This document shows, piece by piece, positions 34,680 to 43,488 of a DNA stretch of 64,000 nt. Each line of letters starts with the position of its first letter. Within the stretch, counting starts at the first letter, position 1. Origin of the DNA: Micromonospora echinaurantiaca (GTDB lineage: Bacteria > Actinomycetota > Actinomycetes > Mycobacteriales > Micromonosporaceae). The translations under genes were made by a program, and so were the position numbers. The DNA lies in assembly GCF_900090235.1 (NCBI RefSeq), contig NZ_LT607750.1:1438501-1502500 (forward strand), written 5' to 3'. Under the pieces are notes generated by a model. That model made no database searches and was not told the DNA's origin. It was given only the letters and a program-made list of their open reading frames with translations.

Positions 34680-35674
34680 GCGTGAACGCCACCCCCGGCG
34701 GGGCGGAGGTCGCGGCCGACGAGACCGCTGCCCGGTCCGGCGCCCGGCACGCCGCCGTGCCGGCCCAGCGTGACCGCCGGCGCAAGCCGCCGCTGAGCGA
34801 GAACAAGAAGGCCGAACGCCGGCTGGGCTGGCTGCTCTGCGCGCCGGCCGCGCTGGTCATGGTGCTGGTGACGGCGTATCCGATCCTCTACTCGGTCTGG
34901 TTGTCGCTGCAGCGCTTCGACCTGCGCTTCCCCCACCAGCGGGAGTTCATCGGGCTGGAGAACTACGTCACCGTGCTGACCAACGAGTTCTGGTGGACGG
35001 CGTTCGGGGTCACCGCGCTGATCACCGTGGTCACCGTCGCGGTGGAACTGGTGCTCGGCATGGGCCTGGCGCTGATCATGCACCGCACGCTGGTCGGCCG
35101 GGGCATCGTGCGCACTGCGGCGCTGATCCCGTACGGGATCGTCACGGTGGTCGCCGCCTTCTCCTGGCGGTACGCCTGGACGCCCGGCACCGGCTACCTG
35201 GCGAACCTGTTCAGCGAGGGCGCGCCGCTGACCGAACGGGCCAGCTCGCTGGCGATCATCATGCTGGCGGAGATCTGGAAGACCACCCCGTTCATGGCGC
35301 TGCTGCTGATGGCCGGGCTGGCGCTGGTCCCGGAGGACCTGCTCAAGGCGGCCTCCACCGACGGGGCGACCGCCTGGCAGCGGTTCACCAAGGTGATGCT
35401 GCCGGTGATGAAGCCGGCGATCCTGGTCGCGCTGCTGTTCCGCACCCTGGACGCGTTCCGGGTCTTCGACAACATCTTCGTGCTCACCGCGGGCGGCAAC
35501 GAGACCTCCTCGGTGTCGATGCTCGCCTACAACAACCTGATCCGGGGCCTCAACCTCGGCATCGGGTCGACGATGTCGGTGCTGATCTTCCTCACCGTGG
35601 CGATCATCGCCTTCGTCTTCGTGAAGCTGTTCGGTACCGCTGCCCCCGGCAGCGACGACGGGGAGAGGCGCTGA
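34676..35674 (+). CDS. SugA-like sugar ABC transporter permease
   Basis: MalF-class permease of 332 residues from GTG 34676, which overlaps the lpqY-like stop by 4 bases. A polar N-terminus of about 55 residues is followed by six hydrophobic spans beginning at [21 protein letters not shown]. The EAA-type loop is [24 protein letters not shown]. The segment [25 protein letters not shown] is typical of the trehalose/maltose branch. It forms the membrane channel with the next gene product. The C-terminal SDDGERR tail runs into the following gene with one base between. Confidence 0.9.
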   Translation: MSVNATPGGAEVAADETAARSGARHAAVPAQRDRRRKPPLSENKKAERRLGWLLCAPAALVMVLVTAYPILYSVWLSLQRFDLRFPHQREFIGLENYVTVLTNEFWWTAFGVTALITVVTVAVELVLGMGLALIMHRTLVGRGIVRTAALIPYGIVTVVAAFSWRYAWTPGTGYLANLFSEGAPLTERASSLAIIMLAEIWKTTPFMALLLMAGLALVPEDLLKAASTDGATAWQRFTKVMLPVMKPAILVALLFRTLDAFRVFDNIFVLTAGGNETSSVSMLAYNNLIRGLNLGIGSTMSVLIFLTVAIIAFVFVKLFGTAAPGSDDGERR

Positions 35675-35675
35675 G

Positions 35676-36512
35676 ATGGCTGTCGAAACCACCACCCGGG
35701 CCAAGCTCCGCTGGGGTCTGCTGGACGTCGTCGTGGTCGTCTTCGCGCTGATCCCGGTGTTGTGGATCGCGTCGCTGTCGTTCAAGACCCCGGCCACCCT
35801 CACCGACGGCAAGTTCTGGCCGCGGGAGTGGACGCTGGACAACTACCGGACGATCTTCGCCACCGACCAGTTCGTCCGGGCCCTGGTCAACTCGATCGGC
35901 ATCGCGCTGATCGCCACCGTGATCGCGGTGGTGCTCGGCGCCATGGCCGCGTACGCGATCTCCCGGCTGGACTTCCCCGGCAAGCGGCTGCTGGTCGGCG
36001 TCTCGCTGCTGATCGCGATGTTCCCGCAGGTGTCGCTGGTCTCGCCGCTGTTCGACATCGAGCGGCAGCTGGGCCTCTTCGACACCTGGCCGGGCCTGAT
36101 CCTGCCGTACATCACCTTCGCCCTGCCGCTGGCGATCTACACGCTGTCGGCGTTCTTCAAGCAGATCCCCTGGGACCTGGAGAAGGCGGCGAAGATGGAC
36201 GGGGCGACCCAGGGCCAGGCGTTCCGCCGGGTGATCGCGCCGCTGGCCGCGCCCGGCCTGTTCACCACGGCGATCCTGGTCTTCATCTTCTGCTGGAACG
36301 ACTTCCTCTTCGCCATCTCGCTGACCTCCACCGAGCGGTCCCGCACGGTGCCGGTGGCGCTGTCGTTCTTCACCGGCGAGTCGCAGTTCGAGGACCCGAC
36401 CGGGGCGATCTGCGCCGCCGCCGTGGTGATCACCATTCCGATCATCCTGTTCGTCCTCTTCTTCCAGCGCCGCATCGTCTCCGGCCTGACCTCCGGCGCC
36501 GTCAAGGGATAG
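35676..36512 (+). CDS. SugB-like sugar ABC transporter permease
   Basis: MalG-class permease of 278 residues, ATG one base after the SugA-like stop. It has six spans, the [13 protein letters not shown] segment between spans 1 and 2, and an EAA loop [28 protein letters not shown]. The C-terminal [15 protein letters not shown] is as in SugB and MalG. With the SugA-like subunit and the ATPase it should form a four-domain importer in the cytoplasmic membrane. Confidence 0.92.
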   Translation: MAVETTTRAKLRWGLLDVVVVVFALIPVLWIASLSFKTPATLTDGKFWPREWTLDNYRTIFATDQFVRALVNSIGIALIATVIAVVLGAMAAYAISRLDFPGKRLLVGVSLLIAMFPQVSLVSPLFDIERQLGLFDTWPGLILPYITFALPLAIYTLSAFFKQIPWDLEKAAKMDGATQGQAFRRVIAPLAAPGLFTTAILVFIFCWNDFLFAISLTSTERSRTVPVALSFFTGESQFEDPTGAICAAAVVITIPIILFVLFFQRRIVSGLTSGAVKG

Positions 36513-37730
36513 GTGATAGTCGTGGCTGACATCGTGCTCGACAAGGTGAGCAAGAAGTTCCCGGACGGCACCGTCGCGGTGGCCGACGTCGACCTGGAGA
36601 TCGCCGACGGCGAGTTCGTCATCCTGGTCGGCCCCTCCGGCTGCGGAAAGTCCACCACCCTCAACATGATCGCCGGGCTGGAGGACATCAGCTCCGGCGA
36701 GCTGCGCATCGGCGGCGAGCGGGTCAACGACAAGGCGCCCCGGGACCGGGACATCGCCATGGTCTTCCAGTCGTACGCCCTCTACCCGAACATGACCGTC
36801 CGGGAGAACATGGCGTTCCCGCTGCGCCTGGCCAAGCTGGACAAGGAGACCATCAACACCAAGGTCGAGGAGGCGGCGAAGGTCCTGGAGCTGACCGCGC
36901 TGCTGGACCGCAAGCCGGCCAACCTCTCCGGCGGCCAGCGGCAGCGGGTGGCGATGGGCCGGGCGATCGTCCGGCAGCCCAAGGCGTTCCTGATGGACGA
37001 GCCGCTGTCCAACCTGGACGCGAAGCTGCGGGTGCAGATGCGCACGGTGGTGTCCCGGCTGCAGAAGCAGCTCGGCACCACCACCGTCTACGTGACCCAC
37101 GACCAGACCGAGGCGATGACCCTCGGCGATCGGGTGGTCATCATGCGCGGCGGCGCGGTGCAGCAGGTCGGCCCGCCGCAGGAGCTCTACGACCACCCGC
37201 GCAACCTCTTCGTGGCCGGCTTCATCGGCTCGCCGTCGATGAACTTCCTGCACGCCGTCGTGCAGGACGGCGCGCTGCGCACGGCGCTGGGCGAGGTGCC
37301 GCTCGGCGACCGGGTCCGGCGGCAGCTGGAGGGCGCCGACGCGCCGCGCGAGCTGATCCTCGGCATCCGGCCGGAGCACTTCGAGGACGCCGACCTGGTC
37401 GACGAGGACACCCGTCGCCGGGGCATGGAGTTCGAGGCGCCGGCGGAGATCGTCGAGTCGATGGGCTCGGACAAGTACGTCTACTTCACGGTCGAGGGGG
37501 AGCGGGCCAGCGCCGCCGAACTGGAGGAGCTGGCAGCCGACGCCGGCGCGTCCGACTTCACCGGGGCCGGTGCGAACCTGGTGACCCGGCTGTCGGCGGA
37601 GTCGCCGGTGGTGGAGGGGGAGACCCGCCGGGTCTGGTTCAACCTGGAGAAGATCCACCTGTTCGACCCCTCGAACGGGCGCAACCTGACCCTGCACGAG
37701 GGCCGGTCGGCCGGCGCGCTCGCCGACTGA
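36513..37730 (+). CDS. SugC/MsiK-like sugar ABC transporter ATPase
   Basis: ATP-binding subunit of 405 residues (GTG 36513; GTG 36522 also possible). It has Walker [10 protein letters not shown] (about 40), the Q-loop [10 protein letters not shown] (about 85), signature LSGGQRQR (about 137), Walker [12 protein letters not shown] (about 157) and H-loop VTHDQTEAM (about 190). A C-terminal TOBE/MalK regulatory domain (about 240-390) shows [10 protein letters not shown]. This is the CUT1-class ATPase that in Streptomyces (MsiK) serves several importers. It is the only sugar ATPase in the window, so it may also energise the two NgcEFG-like systems that lack one. Confidence 0.95.
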   Translation: MIVVADIVLDKVSKKFPDGTVAVADVDLEIADGEFVILVGPSGCGKSTTLNMIAGLEDISSGELRIGGERVNDKAPRDRDIAMVFQSYALYPNMTVRENMAFPLRLAKLDKETINTKVEEAAKVLELTALLDRKPANLSGGQRQRVAMGRAIVRQPKAFLMDEPLSNLDAKLRVQMRTVVSRLQKQLGTTTVYVTHDQTEAMTLGDRVVIMRGGAVQQVGPPQELYDHPRNLFVAGFIGSPSMNFLHAVVQDGALRTALGEVPLGDRVRRQLEGADAPRELILGIRPEHFEDADLVDEDTRRRGMEFEAPAEIVESMGSDKYVYFTVEGERASAAELEELAADAGASDFTGAGANLVTRLSAESPVVEGETRRVWFNLEKIHLFDPSNGRNLTLHEGRSAGALAD

Positions 37731-37743
37731 CGGTACGACCGCG

Positions 37744-37777
37744 CGGGCGGGTGGGTCGAAACCGACCCACCCGCCCG
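37744..37777. terminator. Bidirectional terminator after the sugar importer operon
   Basis: CGGGCGGGTGGGTCG, loop AAAC, CGACCCACCCGCCCG: a perfect 15-base stem between the convergent SugC-like and DUF2382 genes, 14 bases from each stop. It can serve both strands. No long T-run. Confidence 0.8.
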
Positions 37778-37791
37778 TCGTGCGTCAGGTG

Positions 37792-38538
37792 TCAGCGACG
37801 TCGCCGGCTGCGTTCCGGGATGTCGGCCTCGACCTGCTCCCGCCGGACCTGCTCGTCGATGGCCCGCTGGTCGACCACCTCGTCCTTGGTGAGGTGGACC
37901 CGCTCCACGGGAACCGTTTCCTTGCGCACCACCGGTCGCTCGGCGCGCAGGGTCATCTCCTGCTCGGCCTCGCCGATGTCGGCGTTCACGTTGCGCGCGT
38001 TCGCGGCGGAGATGGGCTCGCGCTCCACGTACACCTCGTCGTGCTCGACCGGCACGGTGGTGTGCACGTCCTCGGAGACGACGTACTTGCGCAGCCGCGC
38101 GGTGCCGGCGGGCTGGCTCTCGGTGCCGACCCGCAGGCGCTCCTCGGACCGGATGAGGTCCTCACCGGCGCCCGGCGCGCGTCCGCGCTCCCGGGCCGGC
38201 GGAGCGGCCGGAGCCGGTTGCGGCGCGAGCTGGTAATGCCGGTAGAGCTGCTCGACCTGCGCCGTGCTGAGCGGCTCGTCGGTGTCGGCGTCCACGGTGG
38301 GCGCGTCCTTCACCGTCGACTTGTCGTAGTCGACGGCGAGCGCGCCGCCGGCGATCTGGGCCTTCTGCAGCGGAGCCATCGACTCCTTCCTGCCCATCAC
38401 CCCGGTCTTCACGCTGACCCAGGTCGGCTCACCGGCGTTGTCGGCCCAGATCTGACCCACGCTGCCGATCTTCGACCCCGAGCGGTCCGTGACGTTCTGT
38501 CCGTACAGCGAACTGACCTGCTGTGCGTTGAGCTTCAT
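37792..38538 (-). CDS. PRC-barrel / DUF2382 (YsnF/AvaK-like) stress protein
   Basis: Protein of 248 residues with two parts. The N-terminal PRC-barrel domain (about 1-75) has LYGQNVTDRSGSKIGSVGQIWAD and DYDKSTVKDAPTVDAD. The C-terminal DUF2382 domain (about 130-240) has SEERLRVGTESQPAGTARLRKYVV, VPVEHDEVYVEREPIS and ERPVVRKETVPVERVHLTKDEV. Very charged, no signal peptide. DUF2382 proteins are general- or osmotic-stress proteins of unknown chemistry. GGAGG precedes the ATG. A GCAT-N15-GGGTAT sequence upstream fits a sigma-B-type promoter, in line with stress induction. Confidence 0.87.
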   Translation of the reverse strand: MKLNAQQVSSLYGQNVTDRSGSKIGSVGQIWADNAGEPTWVSVKTGVMGRKESMAPLQKAQIAGGALAVDYDKSTVKDAPTVDADTDEPLSTAQVEQLYRHYQLAPQPAPAAPPARERGRAPGAGEDLIRSEERLRVGTESQPAGTARLRKYVVSEDVHTTVPVEHDEVYVEREPISAANARNVNADIGEAEQEMTLRAERPVVRKETVPVERVHLTKDEVVDQRAIDEQVRREQVEADIPERSRRRR

Positions 38539-38952
38539 GGACCGTAACCTCCCTCTGTCTCACCCGGCGGATACCCGACCGGGCCGAGCGGATGCGTCAC
38601 CGGCACGCCGGATAGGAGCGCCACGCGAGTGGGGCCGGTGAGGCCGGGGGAGGCGGGTGAGGTGTCGGTGGGTCGATGGATGGCGCGATGCCCGGCAGAA
38701 TTCATCGATCAGGAAAACCGCTTCCGGTGCACGCGAGTGGGTGGACCACAAGCTTCACCTGGCGTGCGAGTAGTAGGAGCGCGCCGAGCGCGCGTCGCGC
38801 CACCTCGACCACAGCCCGGGACCGTCGCCGGGCAGTGCCAGGCGGTGAGCGGCGGTGGCGGCCCGCCGGCGGTGCCCGGAAAGTGTCTGTGCCGGCTGTT
38901 AGCGTGCGGCCCGGGTGCTACCGGCGGGTGTGCTCGAAGGGGCGTGGACCGG
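38539..38952. other. Intergenic region between the DUF2382 and DinB genes
   Basis: About 410 bases between divergent genes. It contains the sigma-B-like promoter at 38571-38595 for the minus-strand gene. Nearer the DinB gene the sequence becomes slightly AT-richer around 38695-38760, and GAAGGGG at 38936-38942 is the DinB ribosome site. Open frames here are short and unlike known proteins. Confidence 0.4.
38571..38595 (-). promoter_or_regulatory. Candidate sigma-B-type promoter for the DUF2382 gene
   Basis: On the minus strand GCAT, 15 bases, then GGGTAT. This fits the actinobacterial stress-sigma consensus GNNT-N14-16-GGGTA[CT]. The -10 lies 33 bases before the ATG. The match is short, so chance is possible, but the target gene is of a stress family. 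Confidence 0.5.
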
Positions 38953-39438
38953 GTGGACGGCAGCGAGAAGAACGCATTGTTGGCGTTCCTGGAGGCGCAA
39001 CGTGCCAGCGTGCTGGCGATCATCGACGGCCTCGACGCCGAAGCCCTGACCACCGCGGTGCTGCCCTCGGGATGGACACCGCTCGGTCTCATCGAACACC
39101 TCGGCTACGCCGAGCGGCACTGGTTCCAGGAAGTCGCCACCGGCGCCGCCGAGCCGTTGGCCTGGCCCGACGACGACCACACCCCCCTCACCACCCCGCG
39201 CCCACCCTCGGTGGTCCTCGCGTTCTATCGCGACCAATGCGCGCGATCCAACGCCGTCCTGGCCGCCACTCCACTGTCGACGCCCCCGCGCGGGCGTCAC
39301 CCCGGTCCGCTCGGGGACGAGACCACCGACCTGCGCCGGATCGTCCTGCACATGATCGAGGAGACCGCCCGCCACGCCGGCCACCTCGACGTCGCACGCG
39401 AGTTGCTCGACGGAACGACGGGGCTGGGGCCGCGATAG
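38953..39438 (+). CDS. DinB-family (DUF664) protein, possibly mycothiol-dependent
   Basis: Four-helix DinB-fold protein of 161 residues from GTG 38953, which has GAAGGGG 10 bases upstream; GTG 38944 is too close to that site. Metal-binding His residues are in LGLIEHLGYAERHWF (about 44-58) and at the end in HMIEETARHAGHLDVARELLDG. This spacing is typical of DUF664 thiol-transferase-like proteins that use mycothiol or bacillithiol with a metal ion. The substrate is unknown. The stop is 40 bases from the convergent methyltransferase stop. Confidence 0.85.
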   Translation: MDGSEKNALLAFLEAQRASVLAIIDGLDAEALTTAVLPSGWTPLGLIEHLGYAERHWFQEVATGAAEPLAWPDDDHTPLTTPRPPSVVLAFYRDQCARSNAVLAATPLSTPPRGRHPGPLGDETTDLRRIVLHMIEETARHAGHLDVARELLDGTTGLGPR

Positions 39439-39478
39439 CCACGCACGGGCTGTCGATGAGAGCGAGCCAGCACCCCGA

Positions 39479-40270
39479 TCAGATACGGCGGAGCACCAGC
39501 GTCACGAAGCCCAGAACGTTGCGGTACCCGCGCAACCACTGATCGCGGTGCTCCGCGGCGACGGTGAGCGCCTGGGCGGCGTCCGGATGGCCGGGGTTGT
39601 CCAGCGCCCACTCGGTGAGCGAACCGATCCACGACCATTCGTAGTCGTCCCACTCGGCGGCGTCGCTGACATGGGCGTACACCGGCGTCCAGCCGGCCTG
39701 CTCGGCGGCGTCGACCAGGCCGGCGAGGTCGGTGAAGTCCTCCCGCTTCGCGTCGAGCGCCGCGAGTGCCTCCGGAGCCGGCGGGACCTGCCAAAATCCC
39801 TCACCGACCAGCAGGATGCCGTCGGCGTTCACCTGCCGACCGGCCAGCTTCAGCGTCTCGCCGAATCCGCCGAACGCGTGTGTCGAACCGACGCAGAGCA
39901 CCAGGTCGTAATCGCCGTCCGGCACGTACGTCCGGGCGTCGCGCTCGTGCAGGGTGAGCCGCTCGGCGAGGCCGCGTTCGGCGGCGGCGCCGGCGGCGCG
40001 TTCGAGGGCGTACCGGCTGACGTCCACGCCGTCCGCGTGCCCGTCGGGGTAGTGAGCGAGGGCCTGCAGCGCCCAGGCTCCCTCTCCGCAGCCGAGGTCG
40101 AGCACGCGAGCCGCCGGTTGGCGGCCCGCTCGGCGTAGGAGCCGGTTGACGTTGACACCGAAGATCGGGGCCGCGATCGGGTGGTGCGAGTGCGCGATGC
40201 TACTGAGCCGTTGACGATCCACCGCCAGAGTCAACACGAGTCCGGTCGACGCCCGCACCGGGGTTGTCAT
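39479..40270 (-). CDS. SAM-dependent class I methyltransferase
   Basis: Rossmann-fold methyltransferase of 263 residues. Motif I is RVLDLGCGEGAWALQAL (about 55-71), the acidic end of strand 2 is GVDVSRYALERA (about 81), and motif IV is DYDLVLCVGSTHAFGG (about 120). The C-terminal half holds LLVGEGFWQVPP and the EWDDYEWSWIGSLTEWA stretch seen in the small SAM-dependent methyltransferases of actinobacteria. The start is ATG 40270; a shorter form from GTG about 17 codons later would begin VDRQRLSSIAH. The acceptor is not known. Confidence 0.85.
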   Translation of the reverse strand: MTTPVRASTGLVLTLAVDRQRLSSIAHSHHPIAAPIFGVNVNRLLRRAGRQPAARVLDLGCGEGAWALQALAHYPDGHADGVDVSRYALERAAGAAAERGLAERLTLHERDARTYVPDGDYDLVLCVGSTHAFGGFGETLKLAGRQVNADGILLVGEGFWQVPPAPEALAALDAKREDFTDLAGLVDAAEQAGWTPVYAHVSDAAEWDDYEWSWIGSLTEWALDNPGHPDAAQALTVAAEHRDQWLRGYRNVLGFVTLVLRRI

Positions 40271-40492
40271 GCCTCGCGCGGTATCGAGCAGTTCGAGGAA
40301 CGCTGGTTCCAGGCACCGGACGAGCTCTACCCCTGGCCGGTCCGGGACGCCGCGACGCTCCTGCTCGGCAGGGTCTCCCCAGAATCACGGCATACCTCGA
40401 CAGCAATCCGTGGAGAGAGCGTCCGTGGGAACGCGCGACCACCTGAACCACCGCGCGCGCCTGGCGTGCACCACTCGGCCGACGCCAGGGCG

Positions 40493-40846
40493 TCAGCGAC
40501 ACACGATCGCGACGTTGAGGAAGAGGCAGCACGAGCTCACGGTGCACAAGACGAGCGCAGAACCGGCTCGAACCGCGACGTCGACGCCGCCGCGGTGACG
40601 TCGGGTCACGGGCAACGTCTGCTCCACGGCCACGAGGCCCAACCAGCCGAGCAGTACGAGCGGAAACCAGAGATCCCAGGAAGCGTCGTCGAACGCGCTC
40701 GCGTTTCCGTTCCCGCCGTGGTTGGGGCAATCCTCGTAGCGCGTGACCGGGTCGAGGACCATCAGCAGCGCCGCGATGGCCGCGCCGCCGACGAGGCAGG
40801 CCCAGAATCCGCTGAGCCGTGACGGGCGCCACCGACGGTCGACCAT
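40493..40846 (-). CDS. Small membrane protein, unknown
   Basis: Protein of 117 residues with three hydrophobic segments at about 13-31, 59-77 and 92-114. A polar loop YEDCPNHGGNGNASAFDD lies between the first two and probably faces outside. Basic ends. The start MVDRRWRPSR has GCTGAG just upstream, a weak ribosome site. No family recognised. A 222-base gap between its stop and the methyltransferase start shows no further gene. Confidence 0.6.
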   Translation of the reverse strand: MVDRRWRPSRLSGFWACLVGGAAIAALLMVLDPVTRYEDCPNHGGNGNASAFDDASWDLWFPLVLLGWLGLVAVEQTLPVTRRHRGGVDVAVRAGSALVLCTVSSCCLFLNVAIVCR

Positions 40847-40953
40847 CAGCTCAGCCTAGAAGCGCCCCCGCGCGCGGTTGCGCAGACCCGTGCCGCCACC
40901 GCGAAGGTGCGGTGTCCCCGCTGCCACTCGCCGGATGAACTCCGGTGCGGTGG

Positions 40954-42060
40954 TCAGCCCGGCCAGCTGAGGCGCGGCGCCCGGCCGAGGAACTCGGCGT
41001 AGCCGGTCAGCGCGCGCTCCACCCGCGCCCGCACCCGCTCGGTCAGCGGCACGAGCGGGTGCACCGTCACTGTCACCCGGGTCGGGTCGAGCGTGCGCTT
41101 CCAGGTGCCCACGACGCGGCCGGCGCGCACGATCGTCGCCTGGAAGACGCCGTTGCCGCCGGGCACGATCGCCTTGACGTGGGCGGGATCGACCATGAGG
41201 GACCGGTCGCGGTAGCCCAGCAGGTACTCGTCGAAGCCGGGCAGCACCAGCACGTCGTCGACCCGGCGCGGCGCGGTGTCGAGCAGCACCGGATCGACCA
41301 CGGCGGCCTCGCCGTCCACCAGTACCGGCGCGAGTGCGTCACCGGCGGCGGCGAACCCCCGGCGGGCGTCGGTGAGGGTGAGCCCGGTCCAGCCGGCGAA
41401 CTCCCGTGCGGTGACCGGCCCGTGGGAGCGGATGTAGCGGTGGGCGAGCGTGGCCAGCGCCTCGTCCCGGTCGGGCCGGTGCGGCTGCGGCGCCCACTCG
41501 TCGAGCAGGGCGAAGGTCTGCTCGGTGCCGACGTTCGGTGCCAGGCAGGTGACGCCCCGGACGCTCGCGTACCAGAGCAGGTGGTAGCCGCGCTGCCCGG
41601 AGGTGGCTATGCCGGCGGCCTCCAGCGTGGCCAGGCACTCGGCCCGGGTCAGCCGGCCACCGCCGGCCAGCGCTCCGCCGAGCACCTCGACCGCCCGCTC
41701 CGCGTCGGCCTCGCTGAGCCCGAGCTGCGCCCACCGGGTCGCCGCGCCGGCCAGCGACCGTACGCCGGTCAGCTCCAGCATCCAGCGGGCGTCGCGGGGC
41801 GGCACCAGGTGCACGGTGCCCCGCATCGGCCAGGTGCGCAGCGCCTCCCGCCGCTCCAGGGCGGCGTGCACGGCGGCGTGGTCGTGCCCGGGCAGCCGCA
41901 CCCCGAGCGACCACATCCCGCTGGCCAGATCCTGCGCCTGCATGGCGCCGAACCACTGCACCACGTCAGCCACCGTGGCCGGGGCGGCGGCCGGGTGCGG
42001 ACGGAGCAGCAGGCTGGTCATCCGCAGCGCCAGCGCTTCGGTGGCGGTGAGCAGGTGCAC
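40954..42060 (-). CDS. AlkZ-type winged-helix (HTH_42) DNA glycosylase family protein
   Basis: Winged-helix DNA-binding protein of 368 residues of the AlkZ/YcaQ superfamily (formerly DUF1006). The catalytic QxQ is in GAMQAQDLASGMW (Gln41 and Gln43), the AlkZ type rather than the QxD YcaQ type. RTWPMRGTVHLVPPRDARW follows near residue 75, and the central LPGFDEYLLGYRDR and C-terminal VVGTWKR strands are as expected. Streptomyces AlkZ unhooks interstrand crosslinks made by azinomycin; other members repair alkylated bases. No toxin-biosynthesis genes are near, so housekeeping alkylation repair is likelier. Confidence 0.85.
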   Translation of the reverse strand: MHLLTATEALALRMTSLLLRPHPAAAPATVADVVQWFGAMQAQDLASGMWSLGVRLPGHDHAAVHAALERREALRTWPMRGTVHLVPPRDARWMLELTGVRSLAGAATRWAQLGLSEADAERAVEVLGGALAGGGRLTRAECLATLEAAGIATSGQRGYHLLWYASVRGVTCLAPNVGTEQTFALLDEWAPQPHRPDRDEALATLAHRYIRSHGPVTAREFAGWTGLTLTDARRGFAAAGDALAPVLVDGEAAVVDPVLLDTAPRRVDDVLVLPGFDEYLLGYRDRSLMVDPAHVKAIVPGGNGVFQATIVRAGRVVGTWKRTLDPTRVTVTVHPLVPLTERVRARVERALTGYAEFLGRAPRLSWPG

Positions 42061-42120
42061 GGGGTGGCCCTTTCCGGTCGGGTGGCCGCCAGCCTAGGTC
42101 CCGGCACCGACGTTTCCGGG

Positions 42121-42192
42121 CACCGCCGCCGTCGTCCGCCGTCCGCCGCCGCCGTCCGCTGCCGCCGCCGTCCGCCGCCGCTGTCCGTCGAC
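42121..42192. repeat. GCC/GTC triplet-rich low-complexity tract
   Basis: Imperfect tandem CCGCCGTCCG units run for about 70 bases upstream of the DUF4190-like gene. It is non-coding as far as can be seen and a likely site of length variation. Confidence 0.6.
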
Positions 42193-42270
42193 TGTCATGG
42201 AGGCATGACGGCCGGCGGAACGGGAATGCGCCTCGGGCAGTGGGCGCGCTCCGCGCCCGAAGGGAGCGAC

Positions 42271-42657
42271 ATGACTGCATCCAGCGAGCCGGTGCGGGGC
42301 GCCGGCGCACCGACCCGGGCCGGCCGGACCGGTACGGCGGCCAAGACCAGCGCCGCGGCCACATTCGCCCTCGTCTTCGGGGTGGCCGCGCTGATCAGCG
42401 TGCTCACCGTGATCCTGGCCTGGATCGGCCTGCTGCTCGGCATCATCGGTGTCGTGCTCGGCATCGTCGGCCTGAAGATGGCCGGCCGCCCGGGGGTGAC
42501 CGGCCGGGGCGTGGCGATCGGCGGCCTGGTGCTCAGTGCCCTGGCGGTGCTGATCGGGCTGGCCTTCGGCGCCGGGATCACCACCTTCCTCAACGACGAG
42601 GCGGCGGTGGACCGGATGCAACAGCAGGTCGACGACCTGCGCGACCGGCTCGACTGA
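42271..42657 (+). CDS. DUF4190-like small membrane protein
   Basis: Protein of 128 residues; GAAGGGAG lies 4 bases before ATG 42271. A polar Thr/Ala/Gly-rich N-terminus of about 30 residues is followed by two hydrophobic spans, AATFALVFGVAALISVLTVILAWIGLLLGIIGVVLGIVGL (about 35-70) and GVAIGGLVLSALAVLIGLAFG (about 83-103). The Gly-Arg-Pro-Gly-x-x-Gly-[KR]-Gly linker between spans is the DUF4190 hallmark. A short C-terminal coiled region AVDRMQQQVDDLRDRLD follows. Function unknown. Confidence 0.75.
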   Translation: MTASSEPVRGAGAPTRAGRTGTAAKTSAAATFALVFGVAALISVLTVILAWIGLLLGIIGVVLGIVGLKMAGRPGVTGRGVAIGGLVLSALAVLIGLAFGAGITTFLNDEAAVDRMQQQVDDLRDRLD

Positions 42658-42692
42658 GCGCGGATCCGGACGGCACGGACGGTGGCTCCCCT

Positions 42693-42732
42693 GATCGCGC
42701 TGCGCCAGCCACGCTGCCGGCGAAGCGCGATC
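42693..42732. terminator. Inverted repeat after the DUF4190-like gene
   Basis: GATCGCGCT at 42693-42701 pairs with AGCGCGATC at 42724-42732, 36 bases after the stop, followed by CCCCCGTTC. The wide loop makes it a modest terminator candidate. Confidence 0.35.
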
Positions 42733-42869
42733 CCCCGTTCAGGTTCCCCGGTGCGGCGGGCTGCCGGTCGCGCCGACACCGGTGCGACCAGGATCCCGGC
42801 CGGCGGCCGAAACGGCACCGGTTCGGATCGGAACTTGCGGAAATCTTGAGCCGTGACAACCGTCTCGGA

Positions 42870-43358
42870 TCAGAGCCGCCGGTGCATGACGAGCAGGTCC
42901 ACGAACCCGTCGCGCGGGTGCCGGAACGCCTCCGGCACCCGGCCGACCACCTCGAAACCGAGCGAGCGCCACAGCGCCACCGCGCGGGTGTTCGTCGCTA
43001 CCACCGCGTTGAACTGCATGGCCCGGTAGCCCTCCGCGCGGGCCAGCGTCAGCACGTACTCGCCGAGTGCCCGCCCCACGCCGCGGCCGGCCGCGGCGGG
43101 GACGACCATGAAGCTGGCGTTGGCGACGTGGTCGCCCGGGCCGAGCTGGTTCGGCACCAGCTTGGCGGTGCCGAGCACGGTGCCGTCCGGATCGACCGCG
43201 ACCACGGCCCGGCCGGGCGCCGGCACCAGCCACATCGCCCGGGCCCGGTCCTCGTCGACGTCGCGGGGCCAGGTGTACGTCTCCCCGGCGGCCACGATCT
43301 CGCGCAGGAACGGCCAGATCCGGGGCCAGTCGCCGGCGGTGGCGGGTCTGATCTCCAT
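42870..43358 (-). CDS. GNAT-family N-acetyltransferase
   Basis: Acetyltransferase of 162 residues from ATG 43358 (MEIRPATAGDW). Motif A with the CoA loop is ANASFMVVPAAAGRGVGRALGEYVLTLA (about 80-107), with the R/Q-x-x-G-x-G/A pattern as GRGVGRA. Motif B is NTRAVALWRSLGFEVVGRVPEAF (about 123-145). WPFLREIVAAGETYTWP near residue 15 is typical of the PA4794/phosphinothricin-like subgroup. Substrate unknown. It is transcribed divergently from wrbA, with about 130 bases between the starts. Confidence 0.88.
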   Translation of the reverse strand: MEIRPATAGDWPRIWPFLREIVAAGETYTWPRDVDEDRARAMWLVPAPGRAVVAVDPDGTVLGTAKLVPNQLGPGDHVANASFMVVPAAAGRGVGRALGEYVLTLARAEGYRAMQFNAVVATNTRAVALWRSLGFEVVGRVPEAFRHPRDGFVDLLVMHRRL

Positions 43359-43488
43359 GCCTCCAGGATCGCCCGTCCAGGTGGCCCGGCCGCACCGGGG
43401 CCGCACCGGCACCGATCGCCGCCCTGGCGCCGTTTGTCCGGGCGTCTGCCGGGTAGTCGCCGGAGCTTGCCCGAGACGAGGAGGACCG

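Noticed and set aside
40271..40492. Possible gene between the methyltransferase and the small membrane protein
   Set aside because: Only short frames without start signals or recognisable sequence.
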